From contig NZ_WLCM01000007.1 in assembly GCF_013317235.1 (NCBI RefSeq), positions 9,501 to 73,500 on the forward strand: a DNA stretch of 64,000 nucleotides, written 5' to 3'. The translations under genes and the position numbers were made by a program. Origin of the DNA: Leisingera sp. ANG59. GTDB taxonomy: Bacteria > Pseudomonadota > Alphaproteobacteria > Rhodobacterales > Rhodobacteraceae. A model generated the notes under the pieces. That model worked only from the letters and a program-made list of their open reading frames with translations, made no database searches and had not been told where the DNA came from. Below, in pieces: positions 9,659 to 22,331 of this stretch; the stretch's first letter is position 1; each line of letters begins with the position of its first letter.

Positions 9659-10379
9659 CACGCCTGATCTGAGCGATCTGCCCTGGATTGCGGCGGATCA
9701 GCTGCATCCGGTTGACGTGGACCTGCTGTCGGCGCCGGGTGATCCGCGCCACCCGCCGCGCATCCTGTTGCTTTACGGTTCCCTTCGCGAGGTGAGCTAT
9801 TCCCGCAAGACGGCGGAGGAAGCGGCGCGGGTGCTGCGCGCCCTGGGCTGCGAGACGCGGATCTTCGACCCCTCCGGCCTGCCGCTGCCGGATGATACGG
9901 GCGCGGCGGACCATCCTAAGGTGGCGGAGCTTCGCGAGCTGGCGGTCTGGTCCGAGGGCATGGTCTGGTCCAGCCCGGAGCGCCACGGCGCGATGACCGG
10001 CATCATGAAGCTGCAGATCGACTGGCTGCCCCTGTCCCTGCAGGGCGGCATCCGCACCACCCAGGGAAAGACGCTGGCGGTGATGCAGGTTTCCGGCGGC
10101 TCGCAAAGCTTCAACGCGGTCAATCAGATGCGCATCCTGGGCCGCTGGATGCGGATGGTGACGATCCCGAACCAGAGCTCGATCCCCAAGGCCTGGCTGG
10201 AATTCGAGGAAGGCGAACGGCTGCCCGAAGGCCCGTTCTACCGCCGCCTGGTCGATGTGATGGAAGAACTGGTGAAGTTCACCTGGCTGGTGCGCGGCCG
10301 CAAGGATTACCTGACCGACCGTTACTCCGAGCGGGTCGAAAGCGCCGAAGAGGTGCACAAGCGGGTGTCGCAGAAGTAG
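9651..10379 (+). CDS. arsH: ArsH-type NADPH-dependent FMN oxidoreductase
   Basis: 242 residues. ArsH is a flavodoxin-like NADPH:FMN oxidoreductase that in several bacteria oxidises trivalent organoarsenicals. The FMN-binding [11 protein letters not shown] near residues 43-53 and the block [18 protein letters not shown] are close to the family signature. The start is a GTG overlapping the preceding gene. No arsR, arsB or arsC is in the window, so arsenic resistance is inferred from the family, not the context. Confidence 0.88.
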   Translation: MPDTPDLSDLPWIAADQLHPVDVDLLSAPGDPRHPPRILLLYGSLREVSYSRKTAEEAARVLRALGCETRIFDPSGLPLPDDTGAADHPKVAELRELAVWSEGMVWSSPERHGAMTGIMKLQIDWLPLSLQGGIRTTQGKTLAVMQVSGGSQSFNAVNQMRILGRWMRMVTIPNQSSIPKAWLEFEEGERLPEGPFYRRLVDVMEELVKFTWLVRGRKDYLTDRYSERVESAEEVHKRVSQK

Positions 10380-10413
10380 CCCGGGGCGCAGGCACCCGGA
10401 GCCAAGCTGACAG

Positions 10414-10440
10414 AGCCCCGGCAGCGCCGGGGCTTCTTCG
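10414..10440 (+). terminator. Rho-independent terminator after arsH
   Basis: Perfect 9-bp stem AGCCCCGGC / GCCGGGGCT with loop AGC, followed by TCTTCGTT. Confidence 0.75.
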
Positions 10441-10878
10441 TTCCGGATCAGTTTTGCGGAGCGGGGAGAGCCCTTTGCCTCTCCGTTCGCCTCATAGGTG
10501 CGGGCAGCGGTTAAGCAATTGGGCGGTGCAGATCCGGCTCTTTAGCCGCTTGTTAAGGCTTATTTGCGCCGCAATTGGGCCGCGAAGTTACCGGCCGGGC
10601 CGGAAAAGCCGTAAAACCAGCGGAAACCAAGGATTTTTCTCCTAACGAAACAGGTGGCATTTTTCCTTGTTTTAAATAGGTTTTTTCGAAAATTGACGGC
10701 GCCCGTTAAGTAAATAAGGGGTTTATGCGCGCTGGCTTTGGCAACAAAGGCGCCGGTTAACCTTCTGTTAAGCCTGCCACATTCTGCGCATCTTTCTGCC
10801 AGCGCAGCACCGCAGCAGGCCCCATTCCGGCCCAAGGCCTCACCCATCCTGATGATGAGCAAACATGGAGTGTGGGTC
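10441..10878. other. AT-richer intergenic region before the secreted protease
   Basis: About 440 bp without a believable gene. The stretch 10550-10720 is clearly AT-richer than its surroundings, with many TTAA and AAATAG-like runs, as expected of a promoter/leader region. A short direct repeat CAATTGGGC occurs near 10517 and 10571. No specific regulator site is recognised. Confidence 0.45.
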
Positions 10879-11592
10879 ATGAAAGGGCTTCTGGGAATTT
10901 TCACTGCAATCGCCGTTGCAGCCGGCGCCAATGCCGCCGCGGCAGGGGGGCAGGGAACTGCCGTGCAGGCGGTGCCGGGCTGGCAGGCGGTGGGCCGGCT
11001 GAACATCGGCGGCCGGGCCATGTGCACGGCGACGCTGATTGCGCCGGACCTGGTGCTGACCGCTGCCCATTGCATGCATGACATCCGCCACGGGCGGCGG
11101 GTGAACCCGCGCAGCATCAAGTTCGAGGCCGGCCTCAACGGCCGCCAGTCCAAGGCCGCGCGCAGTGTGGCCAAGGTGGTGATCCACCCCGGCTACCGCC
11201 ACGGCCGGACCAGCCAGTTCCAGACCGGCACCGATATTGCCGTGCTGCGCCTGGACCGGGCGATCAGCGGCGAAGTTGTCCGCCCGCTGTCGCTGGCTGC
11301 CGCGCCGCAGAAAGGCGCTCAGGTGGACGTGATGTCCTATTCCCACAGCAACGCCTCCTCGCCGCGGCTGCAAAGCGCCTGCCATGTGATCGCGGCGCGC
11401 CAGAGCTCGGTCATCACCACCTGCCGGGTGGACTATGGCGCTTCCGGCTCGCCAGTGCTGCAGACACGGCCCGGCCGGCTGCCGCAGCTGGTATCGGTGA
11501 TTTCTTCCAAGGCGCGGATGGGCGGCAAGGGCGTGTCGCTTGCCGCCCCCCTGGGGCATGACCTGCAGAAGCTGATCGGCCAGGCAGGGTAG
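10879..11592 (+). CDS. Secreted trypsin-like serine protease
   Basis: 237 residues with a signal peptide (about 1-20, cleavage after GANA). The chymotrypsin-fold triad is visible: H64 in LTAAHC, D119 in GTDIAVL and S189 in YGASGSPVL. It is smaller than typical S1 proteases but complete, with extra cysteines suggesting disulfides in the periplasm or outside. The ATG at 10879 is preceded by GGAGTG; upstream in-frame ATGs at 10852 and 10855 would put residues before the signal peptide. Substrate unknown. Confidence 0.85.
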   Translation: MKGLLGIFTAIAVAAGANAAAAGGQGTAVQAVPGWQAVGRLNIGGRAMCTATLIAPDLVLTAAHCMHDIRHGRRVNPRSIKFEAGLNGRQSKAARSVAKVVIHPGYRHGRTSQFQTGTDIAVLRLDRAISGEVVRPLSLAAAPQKGAQVDVMSYSHSNASSPRLQSACHVIAARQSSVITTCRVDYGASGSPVLQTRPGRLPQLVSVISSKARMGGKGVSLAAPLGHDLQKLIGQAG

Positions 11593-11624
11593 GCCCGGTT
11601 CGCGCGGGCACATCTGCAAAAGCT

Positions 11625-11660
11625 AAAAGCCCCGGGGAATCCCCGGGGCTTTCTTGTGTC
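11625..11660. terminator. Bidirectional terminator between the protease gene and carB
   Basis: A 12-bp perfect stem AAAGCCCCGGGG / CCCCGGGGCTTT with loop AAT. T-rich sequence follows on the plus strand (CTTGTGTCTTT), and TTTTAGCTTTTG on the minus strand, so it can serve both convergent genes. Confidence 0.8.
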
Positions 11661-11695
11661 TTTCAGTGACGCACTGAGCGTGTCCGGGTGCGTGC

Positions 11696-15052
<3,357 letters not shown>

Positions 15053-15253
15053 GGCAGGCTTCCTTTGGTTTTTCGCGCGAGCAGGCTTTGAATCACGGGC
15101 GCTGGCGTGCGCCCAAATTGTCCTGCGTTATAGGGACCGCGCCGAAAGGTTCAAGGGGTATCGGAAACGGAATTGGAAATGCCGCATCCACCCCTTTTGT
15201 TCGCATAGCGAACAGATATATGTGGGGGCAAGAAACTCGCGGAGATTTTTTCA

Positions 15254-16465
15254 GTGCGGATTCGCTTTGACCGGGGCCCCAAGGGGGCTGGCACATGCTT
15301 TGACCAGCCGCTGCGCATGATCCGCGCGGACGGGCCGGAAGAGGTGTCTGCTGCGCTGGCGGCGCTGGATGCGGCGCGGGACGCCGGGCATTGGCTGGCG
15401 GGCTATGCGTCTTATGAGCTGGGCTATGCGCTGGAGCCAAAGCTGGCGGGCCGGATGCCAACAGACCGGCGGCTGCCGCTGATCTGCTTCGGGGTTTATG
15501 AAGAACCGCTGCCTCAAGATGCTCAGGGCAGCGCCCGGCCCGACGAGGAGGAAGCGAAGCGCCCGCCCCGTGGGGGGCGGGACGGGCGCTGCCCGGCTTA
15601 TCAGCCGGGTGATGCAGGATTAGAGGGCATTACACCCCGCTGGACCTACGAGCGCTACGCCGAAGCTTTCACTGAGGTGAACCGCAACATCGGCAAGGGT
15701 GACATCTATCAGGCCAACCTGACCTTTCCGATTGATGCGGACGCCTATGGCACGGCTGAGGAGCTCTATGCCGCCGTGCAAGCCAAGCAGGCGGTCGGCC
15801 ACGGCGTGCTGGTCGAACAGGACGGGCTGCCGGACCTGTTGTCGCGCTCGCCGGAGCTGTTCTTCCGCACCGATGCGGAGGGCGTGATCGAGACCCGCCC
15901 GATGAAAGGCACCCAGCCGCGCAGCGACGACCCGGTGGAGGACGCCCGCCGCCGCGACTTTTTGCGCCAGGATGAGAAGAACCGGGCCGAGAACCTGATG
16001 ATCGTCGACCTGCTGCGCAACGACATCAGCCGCGTGGCGCAAACAGGCTCGGTGCATGTGCCGGAGCTGTTTGCGGTGGAGAGCTATGCCACCGTGCACC
16101 AGATGGTGTCTTTGGTGCGGGCAAAGCTGCAGCCCGATGCCGGGCTGGCAGAGATTTTTGCGGCGCTGTTCCCCTGCGGTTCCATCACCGGCGCGCCCAA
16201 GATCCGCGCGATGGAGATCCTGGCCGAGCTGGAGCCCTGGGCGCGCGACATCTATTGCGGCACCATCGGCTGGGCCGCGCCGGACGGCGCGTCGGAGTTC
16301 AACGTGGCCATCCGCACATTGATGCTGGAAGACGGCCGCGCGACGCTCAACGTGGGCGGCGGCGTGGTCTGGGACAGCACTGCGGAATCGGAATATGAGG
16401 AAGCCCTATGGAAAGCCCGGTTCGCCCGCGTGACGCCCTCCAGAACGATCCCGCTTTCCGCCTGA
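15254..16465 (+). CDS. pabB: Aminodeoxychorismate synthase component I
   Basis: 403 residues. With a glutaminase partner, PabB converts chorismate to 4-amino-4-deoxychorismate for folate. The chorismate-binding domain is complete (NRNIGKGDIYQANLT, DLLRNDISRVAQTGSV, PCGSITGAPKIRAMEI, GTIGW). The start is a GTG at 15254 with GGAG ten bases upstream. Residues about 91-119, between the N-terminal part and the catalytic domain, are encoded by a GC-rich palindromic repeat (15526-15609) read in frame, an unusual insertion. pabC overlaps the 3' end. Confidence 0.93.
   Translation: MRIRFDRGPKGAGTCFDQPLRMIRADGPEEVSAALAALDAARDAGHWLAGYASYELGYALEPKLAGRMPTDRRLPLICFGVYEEPLPQDAQGSARPDEEEAKRPPRGGRDGRCPAYQPGDAGLEGITPRWTYERYAEAFTEVNRNIGKGDIYQANLTFPIDADAYGTAEELYAAVQAKQAVGHGVLVEQDGLPDLLSRSPELFFRTDAEGVIETRPMKGTQPRSDDPVEDARRRDFLRQDEKNRAENLMIVDLLRNDISRVAQTGSVHVPELFAVESYATVHQMVSLVRAKLQPDAGLAEIFAALFPCGSITGAPKIRAMEILAELEPWARDIYCGTIGWAAPDGASEFNVAIRTLMLEDGRATLNVGGGVVWDSTAESEYEEALWKARFARVTPSRTIPLSA
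15526..15609. repeat. Palindromic repeat inserted in frame in pabB
   Basis: Perfect 12-bp arms GGGCAGCGCCCG (15526-15537) and CGGGCGCTGCCC (15583-15594) with an inner GC hairpin, then a second hairpin CCCGGCT / AGCCGGG ending at 15609. The reverse complement has the same layout as the intergenic element at 30851-30928. The reading frame of pabB stays open through it. Confidence 0.75.
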
Positions 16466-17061
16466 TCGAAACGCTGGGCTGGCATCCGGGGCAGGGATTC
16501 CGGCATCTGGCGCAGCATCTGGCCCGGATAGGGCGCAGCGCGGCGGCCTTTGGCATTCCCTTTGATCCTGAGCAGGCGCAGGCGGTTCTGGCTGAGGCCG
16601 CCGGAAATGCGCCGCTGCGCTGCCGCCTGACACTGGATGCGGCCGGGCAAATGGAACTGACCACAGCACCGCTGGGAAACAGCCCCTCCGAATGGCGCCT
16701 CGGCATAGCGGGCACCAGGCTGGAGGCCGATGACATCTGGCTGCAGCACAAGACCACCCGCCGCGCGCTTTATGATACGGCGCGGGCCGGGATGCCGGAA
16801 GGCGTGGATGAGCTGCTGTTCCTGAACCGGCGCGGCGAGGTCTGCGAGGGCACTATCACCAATCTCTTCGTGACCCGTGCAGATGGCCGGATGGTGACGC
16901 CGCCGCTTTCCTGCGGGCTGCTGCCGGGCATTCTGCGGCAGGTGATGCTGGAAAGCGGCCAATGCTTGGAGGCTGTGCTGCGCCTAGAGGATCTGAGGGA
17001 CGCAAACGCCATCCACATGGGCAACTCGCTGCGCGGGCTGATCCCGGCCCGGCTGGTCTGA
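16408..17061 (+). CDS. pabC: Aminotransferase class IV, probable aminodeoxychorismate lyase
   Basis: 217 residues of the PLP fold-type IV family. The block KTTRRALYD carries the probable PLP lysine and LNRRGEVCEGTITNLFV is the family signature. Its 58-bp overlap with pabB strongly suggests 4-amino-4-deoxychorismate lyase, giving p-aminobenzoate. GAGGAAG lies five bases before the ATG. It is shorter than E. coli PabC (269), as is common in this group. Confidence 0.88.
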   Translation: MESPVRPRDALQNDPAFRLIETLGWHPGQGFRHLAQHLARIGRSAAAFGIPFDPEQAQAVLAEAAGNAPLRCRLTLDAAGQMELTTAPLGNSPSEWRLGIAGTRLEADDIWLQHKTTRRALYDTARAGMPEGVDELLFLNRRGEVCEGTITNLFVTRADGRMVTPPLSCGLLPGILRQVMLESGQCLEAVLRLEDLRDANAIHMGNSLRGLIPARLV

Positions 17062-17173
17062 CAGGCAGCGCAGCGGCGCTTTGCCGGCGGGGCTGGAAGG
17101 GGCGGGAGGTCCCGGCCGGCGTAAGGAACCGCGGGTTTCCGGCGCCAGACCGCGCGGAAATGGCCCTGTTTGC

Positions 17174-17202
17174 TTGACAAGCGGGCTGCAACCTTGTGTA
17201 CC
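17174..17202 (+). promoter_or_regulatory. Possible sigma-70 promoter of aspS
   Basis: Consensus -35 TTGACA (17174-17179) and a weak -10 TGTACC (17197-17202) separated by 17 bp, about 85 bp upstream of the aspS start. Only the -35 is strong. Confidence 0.45.
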
Positions 17203-17288
17203 ACCCCGGACGAATTCCGCGCCCTTTTGCGCATTTCCCGAATGACGGTCCCGAAGGACCCGCGACCCGCATAACGAAAGGCCGAGCC

Positions 17289-19067
17289 ATGCACGCCTAC
17301 CGCAGCCATACCTGCGCCGAACTGAACAAATCCAACGTGGGTGAAACCGTCCGCCTGTCGGGCTGGGTCCACCGCGTCCGCGACCACGGCGGCCTCTTGT
17401 TCATCGACCTGCGCGACCACTACGGCATGACCCAGGTCATGGCCGACCCGGACAGCCCGGTGTTTGCCGAGATCGAGAAGGTCCGCAGCGAATGGTGCAT
17501 CCGCATCGACGGCAACGTGCTGGCGCGCGACGAAAGCCTGGTGAACCCCAAGATCCCGACCGGCGAGATCGAGGTCTTCATCCGCGACATCGAAGTGCTT
17601 GGGAAATCCGAGGAACTGCCGCTGATGGTGTTCGGCGAGCAGGAATACCCGGAGGAAACCCGCCTGCGCTACCGCTACCTGGACCTGCGCCGCGAGAAGA
17701 TGCAGAAGAACATGCTGCTGCGCTCCAACATGGTGGCCTCGATCCGGCGCCGGATGTGGGACATCGGCTTCAACGAATACCAGACCCCGATCATCACCGC
17801 GTCGTCGCCCGAGGGCGCGCGCGACTTCCTGGTGCCGTCGCGCCTGCACCCGGGCAAGTTCTATGCGCTGCCGCAGGCGCCGCAGCAGTTCAAGCAGCTG
17901 ATGATGGTGTCGGGCTTTGACAAGTATTTCCAGATCGCGCCCTGCTTCCGCGACGAGGACCCGCGCGCCGACCGCTCGCCGACCGACTTCTACCAGCTCG
18001 ACATGGAAATGTCCTTTGTCACCCAGCAGGACGTGTTCGACACCATCGAGCCGGTGATGAAGGGCGTGTTCGAGGAATTCGGCGGCGGCCGCAAGGTGGA
18101 CCAGACCTGGCCGCAGATCTCCTATAAGGATGCAGCGCTGTGGTACGGCACCGACAAGCCGGACCTCAGGAACCCGATCAAGATGCAGGTGGTCTCCGAC
18201 CACTTCCGCGGCTCGGGCTTTGCGATCTTCGCCAAGCTGCTGGAGCAGGACGGCACCGAAATCCGCGCCATCCCGGCACCCACCGGCGGCTCCCGCAAGT
18301 TCTGCGACCGGATGAACGCCTTTGCCCAGAAAGAGGGCCTGCCGGGCATGGGCTACATCTTCTGGCGCGAGGGGGCAGACGGCATGGAAGCGGCAGGCCC
18401 GCTGGCCAAGAACATCGGCCCCGAGCGCACCGAGGCGATCCGCCAGCAGCTGGAGCTGGGCGTGGGCGATGCGGCCTTCTTCCTGGGCGGCAAGCCCAAG
18501 ACGTTCCAGACCGTTGCAGGCAAGGCGCGCAACGTGATCGGCGAAGAGCTGGGGCTGACCGAACAGGACCGCTTCGCCTTTGCCTGGATCGTGGATTTCC
18601 CGATCTACCAGGAGGACGAGGAGACCGGAAAGCTGGACTTCGACCACAACCCGTTCTCAATGCCCAAGGGCGGCATGGATGCGTTGCAAGGCGATCCTCT
18701 GGCCGTCACCGGCTACCAGTACGACCTGGCGTGCAACGGCTATGAGCTGGTCTCCGGCGCGATCCGGAACCACAAGCCGGAGATCATGTTCAAGGCCTTC
18801 GAAATTGCCGGTTACGGCGAGGAAGAAGTGCGCAAGCGCTTTGGCGGCATGGTCAACGCCTTCCAGTACGGCGCCCCGCCGCACGGCGGCTGCGCGGCCG
18901 GCATCGACCGCATGGTGATGCTGCTGGCCGACGAGGCCAACATCCGCGAGGTCATCATGTTCCCGATGAACCAGCGCGCCGAGGATCTGATGATGGCGGC
19001 GCCCTCCGAGCCGATGGCCGAGCAGCTGATGGAGCTGGGGCTGCGGGTGATCCCGCAGGATCAGTAA
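17289..19067 (+). CDS. aspS: Aspartate-tRNA ligase (bacterial type)
   Basis: 592 residues. Charges tRNA-Asp with aspartate. The N-terminal anticodon-binding OB fold (about 1-110, [15 protein letters not shown]), the class II catalytic core with motif 2 ([13 protein letters not shown]) and motif 3 ([12 protein letters not shown]), and the bacterial GAD insertion are all present. The N-terminus MHAYRSHTC is typical. AAAGGCCGAG precedes the ATG. Whether it also charges tRNA-Asn cannot be told here. Confidence 0.98.
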   Translation: MHAYRSHTCAELNKSNVGETVRLSGWVHRVRDHGGLLFIDLRDHYGMTQVMADPDSPVFAEIEKVRSEWCIRIDGNVLARDESLVNPKIPTGEIEVFIRDIEVLGKSEELPLMVFGEQEYPEETRLRYRYLDLRREKMQKNMLLRSNMVASIRRRMWDIGFNEYQTPIITASSPEGARDFLVPSRLHPGKFYALPQAPQQFKQLMMVSGFDKYFQIAPCFRDEDPRADRSPTDFYQLDMEMSFVTQQDVFDTIEPVMKGVFEEFGGGRKVDQTWPQISYKDAALWYGTDKPDLRNPIKMQVVSDHFRGSGFAIFAKLLEQDGTEIRAIPAPTGGSRKFCDRMNAFAQKEGLPGMGYIFWREGADGMEAAGPLAKNIGPERTEAIRQQLELGVGDAAFFLGGKPKTFQTVAGKARNVIGEELGLTEQDRFAFAWIVDFPIYQEDEETGKLDFDHNPFSMPKGGMDALQGDPLAVTGYQYDLACNGYELVSGAIRNHKPEIMFKAFEIAGYGEEEVRKRFGGMVNAFQYGAPPHGGCAAGIDRMVMLLADEANIREVIMFPMNQRAEDLMMAAPSEPMAEQLMELGLRVIPQDQ

Positions 19068-19088
19068 CCGCCGCAAGAGTTTTTCAGA

Positions 19089-19118
19089 GGCCCGGGCAGA
19101 TGTCCGGGCCTTTTTTCG
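19089..19118 (+). terminator. Rho-independent terminator after aspS
   Basis: GGCCCGG / CCGGGCC stem extended by a G-T pair and CA/TG, followed by T6. Confidence 0.8.
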
Positions 19119-19252
19119 TTGCGGCCGGAAATACTGCTGCGCAGGCGACGGAATGCGCGGAGATTTGCGTATCACTTGAAAATCACCTGTGGGCCGGGGC
19201 GGCGATGCCCTAACCTGCATGTGCACAGACAGTCCAGGGAGAGAGCAGGGCA

Positions 19253-20638
19253 ATGCGGTTTGACGGGGAAATGGCTGAGATCCGCTTTGGCGCCGGGCTG
19301 TCGCCGCTGGTGCCGCCGCCTGCCTCGGCGGAAGCCATGCTGGGGCGCCTGCAAGGGCCGGACGGCATCGCGCAGGCCTTTCCGGTTCCCGGTTTCGATG
19401 AGGCGATGGCGGGCGGCCGGACCTTCTGGCAGCTGCGGCAGGAGCGCAAGCGGCAGGAAGGCAAGCCCGGATATGAGGCAGCGGACAAGGCCTTCAAGGA
19501 CTTCCGGCGGGCGCGCAATCACGCCCGGATCGGATGGCACGGCCAGCGGCTGCTGCGCCATATCCATACCCGCGACGGCTTTCGCGAGCGGCTGGCGCTG
19601 TTCTGGGCCGATCATTTCACGGCGCAAGGCAAGAACGGCGCCCTGCGGGTTCTGGCGGCGCCATATGCGGAAACCGTGATCCGGCCGCATCTGGCGGGCC
19701 GGTTCGAGGACATGCTGATCGCCGCCGTCACCAGCCCGCTGATGCTGCACTATCTGGATCAGAAAGACTCTGCCGGCCCAGCCAGCTGGGCCGCAAAGCG
19801 GCGCAAGCGGCTGGCGGGGCTGAACGAGAACCTGGCGCGGGAGGTGCTGGAATTGCACACGCTGGGGGTGGACGGCCCCTACAGCCAGACGGATGTGCGC
19901 CAGCTGGCTGAGCTGTTCACCGGACTTTCCTTCAGCGGCAAGGACGGGTTTGTCTTCCGGCCCGGGATGGCGGAGCCGGGGTCTGAGACGGTGCTGGGAA
20001 AGGCATACGGCGGCGGCAATCCGGAGCTGGAGCAGGTGCTGGCGGCCTTGCGCGATCTGGCCCGCCATCCTGCCACCGCGCGCCATATCGCCAGGAAACT
20101 GGCGGTGCATTTCACCTCTGACGCGCCGGAACAAGCCTTGGTGGACCATTTGGCCGCACAGTACCGGGCCGGCAATGGCGATCTGATGCAGGTCTATGCG
20201 GCGCTGCTGGAGCATCCGGCGGCCTGGGCGCCGGAGCTGGGCAACGTAAAGCCGCCGTATGATTTTCTGGCCTCCGCCTGCCGGGCGCTGGCGGTGCCGG
20301 AGGCACGGATCGCACGCCTGAAACCGGGGCCGCTGAACGGTCTGCTGCTGGCGCCGCTGACGCCGATGGGTCAGCGCTGGGAGTTTGCTGCCGGTCCGGA
20401 CGGCTGGGCGGAGGCAGACACCGCCTGGATCACCCCGCAGGCGCTGGCCGCCCGGCTGCGCTGGGCGATGGCGGCGCCGCGGCGGCTGCTGCGGGAGCTG
20501 CCGGACCCGCGCGCCTTTGCAGAAGCCGCCCTTGGCTCCTATGCCAATGAGCGTATCCGTTTTGCCGCCCGCGCCGCGGAGACCCGGTCCGAGGGGATCG
20601 GCTTGATCCTTTCTTCTCCCGCCTTTCAGCGCCGCTAA
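19253..20638 (+). CDS. DUF1800 domain protein
   Basis: 461 residues matching the DUF1800 family, recognised by the block GLNENLAREVLELHTLGVDG-YSQ near residues 190-215 and by WADHF early on. Function is unknown. These proteins are almost always encoded next to a DUF1501 protein, as here (the neighbour starts 15 bp downstream), which suggests a two-protein system. No clear signal peptide is visible at the chosen start. Confidence 0.85.
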   Translation: MRFDGEMAEIRFGAGLSPLVPPPASAEAMLGRLQGPDGIAQAFPVPGFDEAMAGGRTFWQLRQERKRQEGKPGYEAADKAFKDFRRARNHARIGWHGQRLLRHIHTRDGFRERLALFWADHFTAQGKNGALRVLAAPYAETVIRPHLAGRFEDMLIAAVTSPLMLHYLDQKDSAGPASWAAKRRKRLAGLNENLAREVLELHTLGVDGPYSQTDVRQLAELFTGLSFSGKDGFVFRPGMAEPGSETVLGKAYGGGNPELEQVLAALRDLARHPATARHIARKLAVHFTSDAPEQALVDHLAAQYRAGNGDLMQVYAALLEHPAAWAPELGNVKPPYDFLASACRALAVPEARIARLKPGPLNGLLLAPLTPMGQRWEFAAGPDGWAEADTAWITPQALAARLRWAMAAPRRLLRELPDPRAFAEAALGSYANERIRFAARAAETRSEGIGLILSSPAFQRR

Positions 20639-20653
20639 CAGGAGGCCATTGTG

Positions 20654-21874
20654 ATGAAACTGACCAGACGTTCGCTGCTTGCCCGTTCTGCCGCGCTGGG
20701 CTGCTCGCTGGCGGCCAGCCCGCTGCTGACTCCGGTCACCCTTGCCGCGGCGCCCTGGGATGCAAGGCTGGTGGTGATCATCCTGCGCGGCGGCATGGAT
20801 GCGCTGGATGTGGTGCAGCCTTATGGCGATCCGGACTATGCCGGGCTGCGCCGGACCCTGTCCGGCGGCCCGGACGCAGGGGCATCGGATCTGGACGGGT
20901 TTTATGCTTTGCACCCGGGCCTGGCGCCGCTGCTGCCGTTGTGGCGGCAGGGAGAGCTGGGCTTCGTGCAGGCGGTCTCCACCCCCTACCGCGACCGGCG
21001 CAGCCATTTCGATGGCCAGGATCTGCTGGAGGCGGGAACCGCCGGACCGGGGCAGGCGGCGGGGGGCTGGCTGAACCGCCTGCTGCAGCTGCTGCCGGGG
21101 ATAGAGGCGCGCACCGCCTTTGCGATCGGCCAGGAGCGGATGCTGCTGATGGAAGGAGACGCGCCGGTGTCGCACTGGGCGCCGGGCGCCGGGCTGATGA
21201 TGAGTCCGCAGGCGGAGCGGCTGGCGGGCCTGCTGATGGAGGACGACCCGCTGTTCCACGCCGCGCTGAACGAGGCGCTGGAGCTGACCCGGCAGGATCT
21301 GTCCCTGGGCGCGGCGGACGGCGGGGATGATGGCGATGCGGACATGATGATGTCGATGATGACCGCGCCGAGGGGCAAGGCCCATGCCGAAGTGGCTGCC
21401 TATGCGGCGCAGCAGCTGCGCGGCGATAGCAGGATCGCGGCCTTTTCGATCAACGGCTGGGACACCCATCAGCGGCAGGCCAATGGCCTGAAAAACGCGC
21501 TGGGGCGGCTGGCAGAGACCATTCTGACCCTGCGGAACGGCCTGGGGCCGGAGGCCTGGGGCAAGACGGCGGTGGCGGCGGTGACCGAATTCGGCCGCAC
21601 CGTGCGCGAGAATGGCACCGGCGGCACCGACCACGGCACCGGCGGCGCGATGCTGCTGGCAGGCGGGGCCATCCGCGGCGGGCGGGTGCTGGGCCGCTGG
21701 CCGGGGCTGGCGGAGGCGGATCTTTACGACCGCCGCGACCTGATGCCGACCGCGGATGTGCGCAGTCCCCTAGCCTGGCTGCTGCATGGGCTGACCGGTG
21801 CCGGGCGGAGCGGGCTGGAGGCGGATGTGTTTCCCGGCCTGAATATGGGCGGCAACCCGGGGCTGTTGCTGTAA
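20654..21874 (+). CDS. DUF1501 family protein, Tat-exported
   Basis: 406 residues. The N-terminus has a twin-arginine signal (LTRRSLLARSAALG) followed by a hydrophobic stretch and an Ala-rich cleavage region near residue 32. The body contains LVVIILRGGMDALD and a C-terminal AVTEFGRTVREN-GTGGTDHG block, as in DUF1501, a distant relative of sulfatases/alkaline phosphatases. GGAGG is eight bases before the ATG at 20654; a GTG lies just ahead at 20651. It probably acts outside the cytoplasm with the DUF1800 partner. Confidence 0.87.
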   Translation: MKLTRRSLLARSAALGCSLAASPLLTPVTLAAAPWDARLVVIILRGGMDALDVVQPYGDPDYAGLRRTLSGGPDAGASDLDGFYALHPGLAPLLPLWRQGELGFVQAVSTPYRDRRSHFDGQDLLEAGTAGPGQAAGGWLNRLLQLLPGIEARTAFAIGQERMLLMEGDAPVSHWAPGAGLMMSPQAERLAGLLMEDDPLFHAALNEALELTRQDLSLGAADGGDDGDADMMMSMMTAPRGKAHAEVAAYAAQQLRGDSRIAAFSINGWDTHQRQANGLKNALGRLAETILTLRNGLGPEAWGKTAVAAVTEFGRTVRENGTGGTDHGTGGAMLLAGGAIRGGRVLGRWPGLAEADLYDRRDLMPTADVRSPLAWLLHGLTGAGRSGLEADVFPGLNMGGNPGLLL

Positions 21875-22186
21875 GGCCTTGCTACCAATGGTGCAGAGCC
21901 GGGGCAGGCAGCGGCTCCCGCCGGTTCGGCCCCGTTCAGGGAACGGTCCGTCCCATTGCGCCCGGCACCGCCTGAAAGGCGGTGCCGGGCGCAAGGCCGC
22001 CAAGCGGCACGGCGCAAGCCGTGCGGCTGCGGGCGCGGGAGAATTGCGGGCAAGAAGGGGAGAGGCAGGGGTGCAGCCTGATCCTTCTGAACGGGTGCAC
22101 TGCTGCAATGTGCCGCTGAAGTGGCTTGCTGGCCGCGGGTTTGGGTTTTGCGCCGGAAGAGGCGGCAGAGGCCGGTACTGCCGGGC
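21875..22186. other. Intergenic region with strong hairpins between convergent genes
   Basis: 312 bp with no gene. It contains a perfect 18-bp stem with a three-base loop (21956-21994), followed by shorter hairpins (GCCGC/GCGGC and ACGGC/GCCGT, to about 22030). It probably ends transcription of DUF1501 and of the small gene from the other side. No U tract follows. Confidence 0.6.
21956..21994. repeat. Perfect 39-nt hairpin
   Basis: Arms 21956-21973 and 21977-21994 pair perfectly over 18 bp (outer TTGCGCCC, inner CACCGCCT) with loop GAA. Far longer than a usual terminator stem and without a T run. Confidence 0.8.
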
Positions 22187-22330
22187 TTAACGTTCACGCC
22201 GCTGCAGGATCAGAGAGCGGCCGCTTGCATCGCTGGTACGGTTGCGGCGGATGGCGCGGGCTTCCAGGCGGACCTGGCCGTAGAGCACGATGACCAGCGT
22301 GGCGAGGGCGAGGATGGAGGCTTCCACCAT
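22187..22330 (-). CDS. 47-residue membrane protein
   Basis: A short gene starting one base after the stop codon of the response regulator. It encodes MVEASILALATLVIVLYG at the N-terminus, a single predicted membrane helix, followed by an Arg-rich cytoplasmic tail (residues 19-47). No named family was recognised. The spacing suggests co-translation with the regulator. It could be a small accessory of that signalling protein, but this is only inference. Confidence 0.6.
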   Translation of the reverse strand: MVEASILALATLVIVLYGQVRLEARAIRRNRTSDASGRSLILQRRER

Positions 22331-22331
22331 A

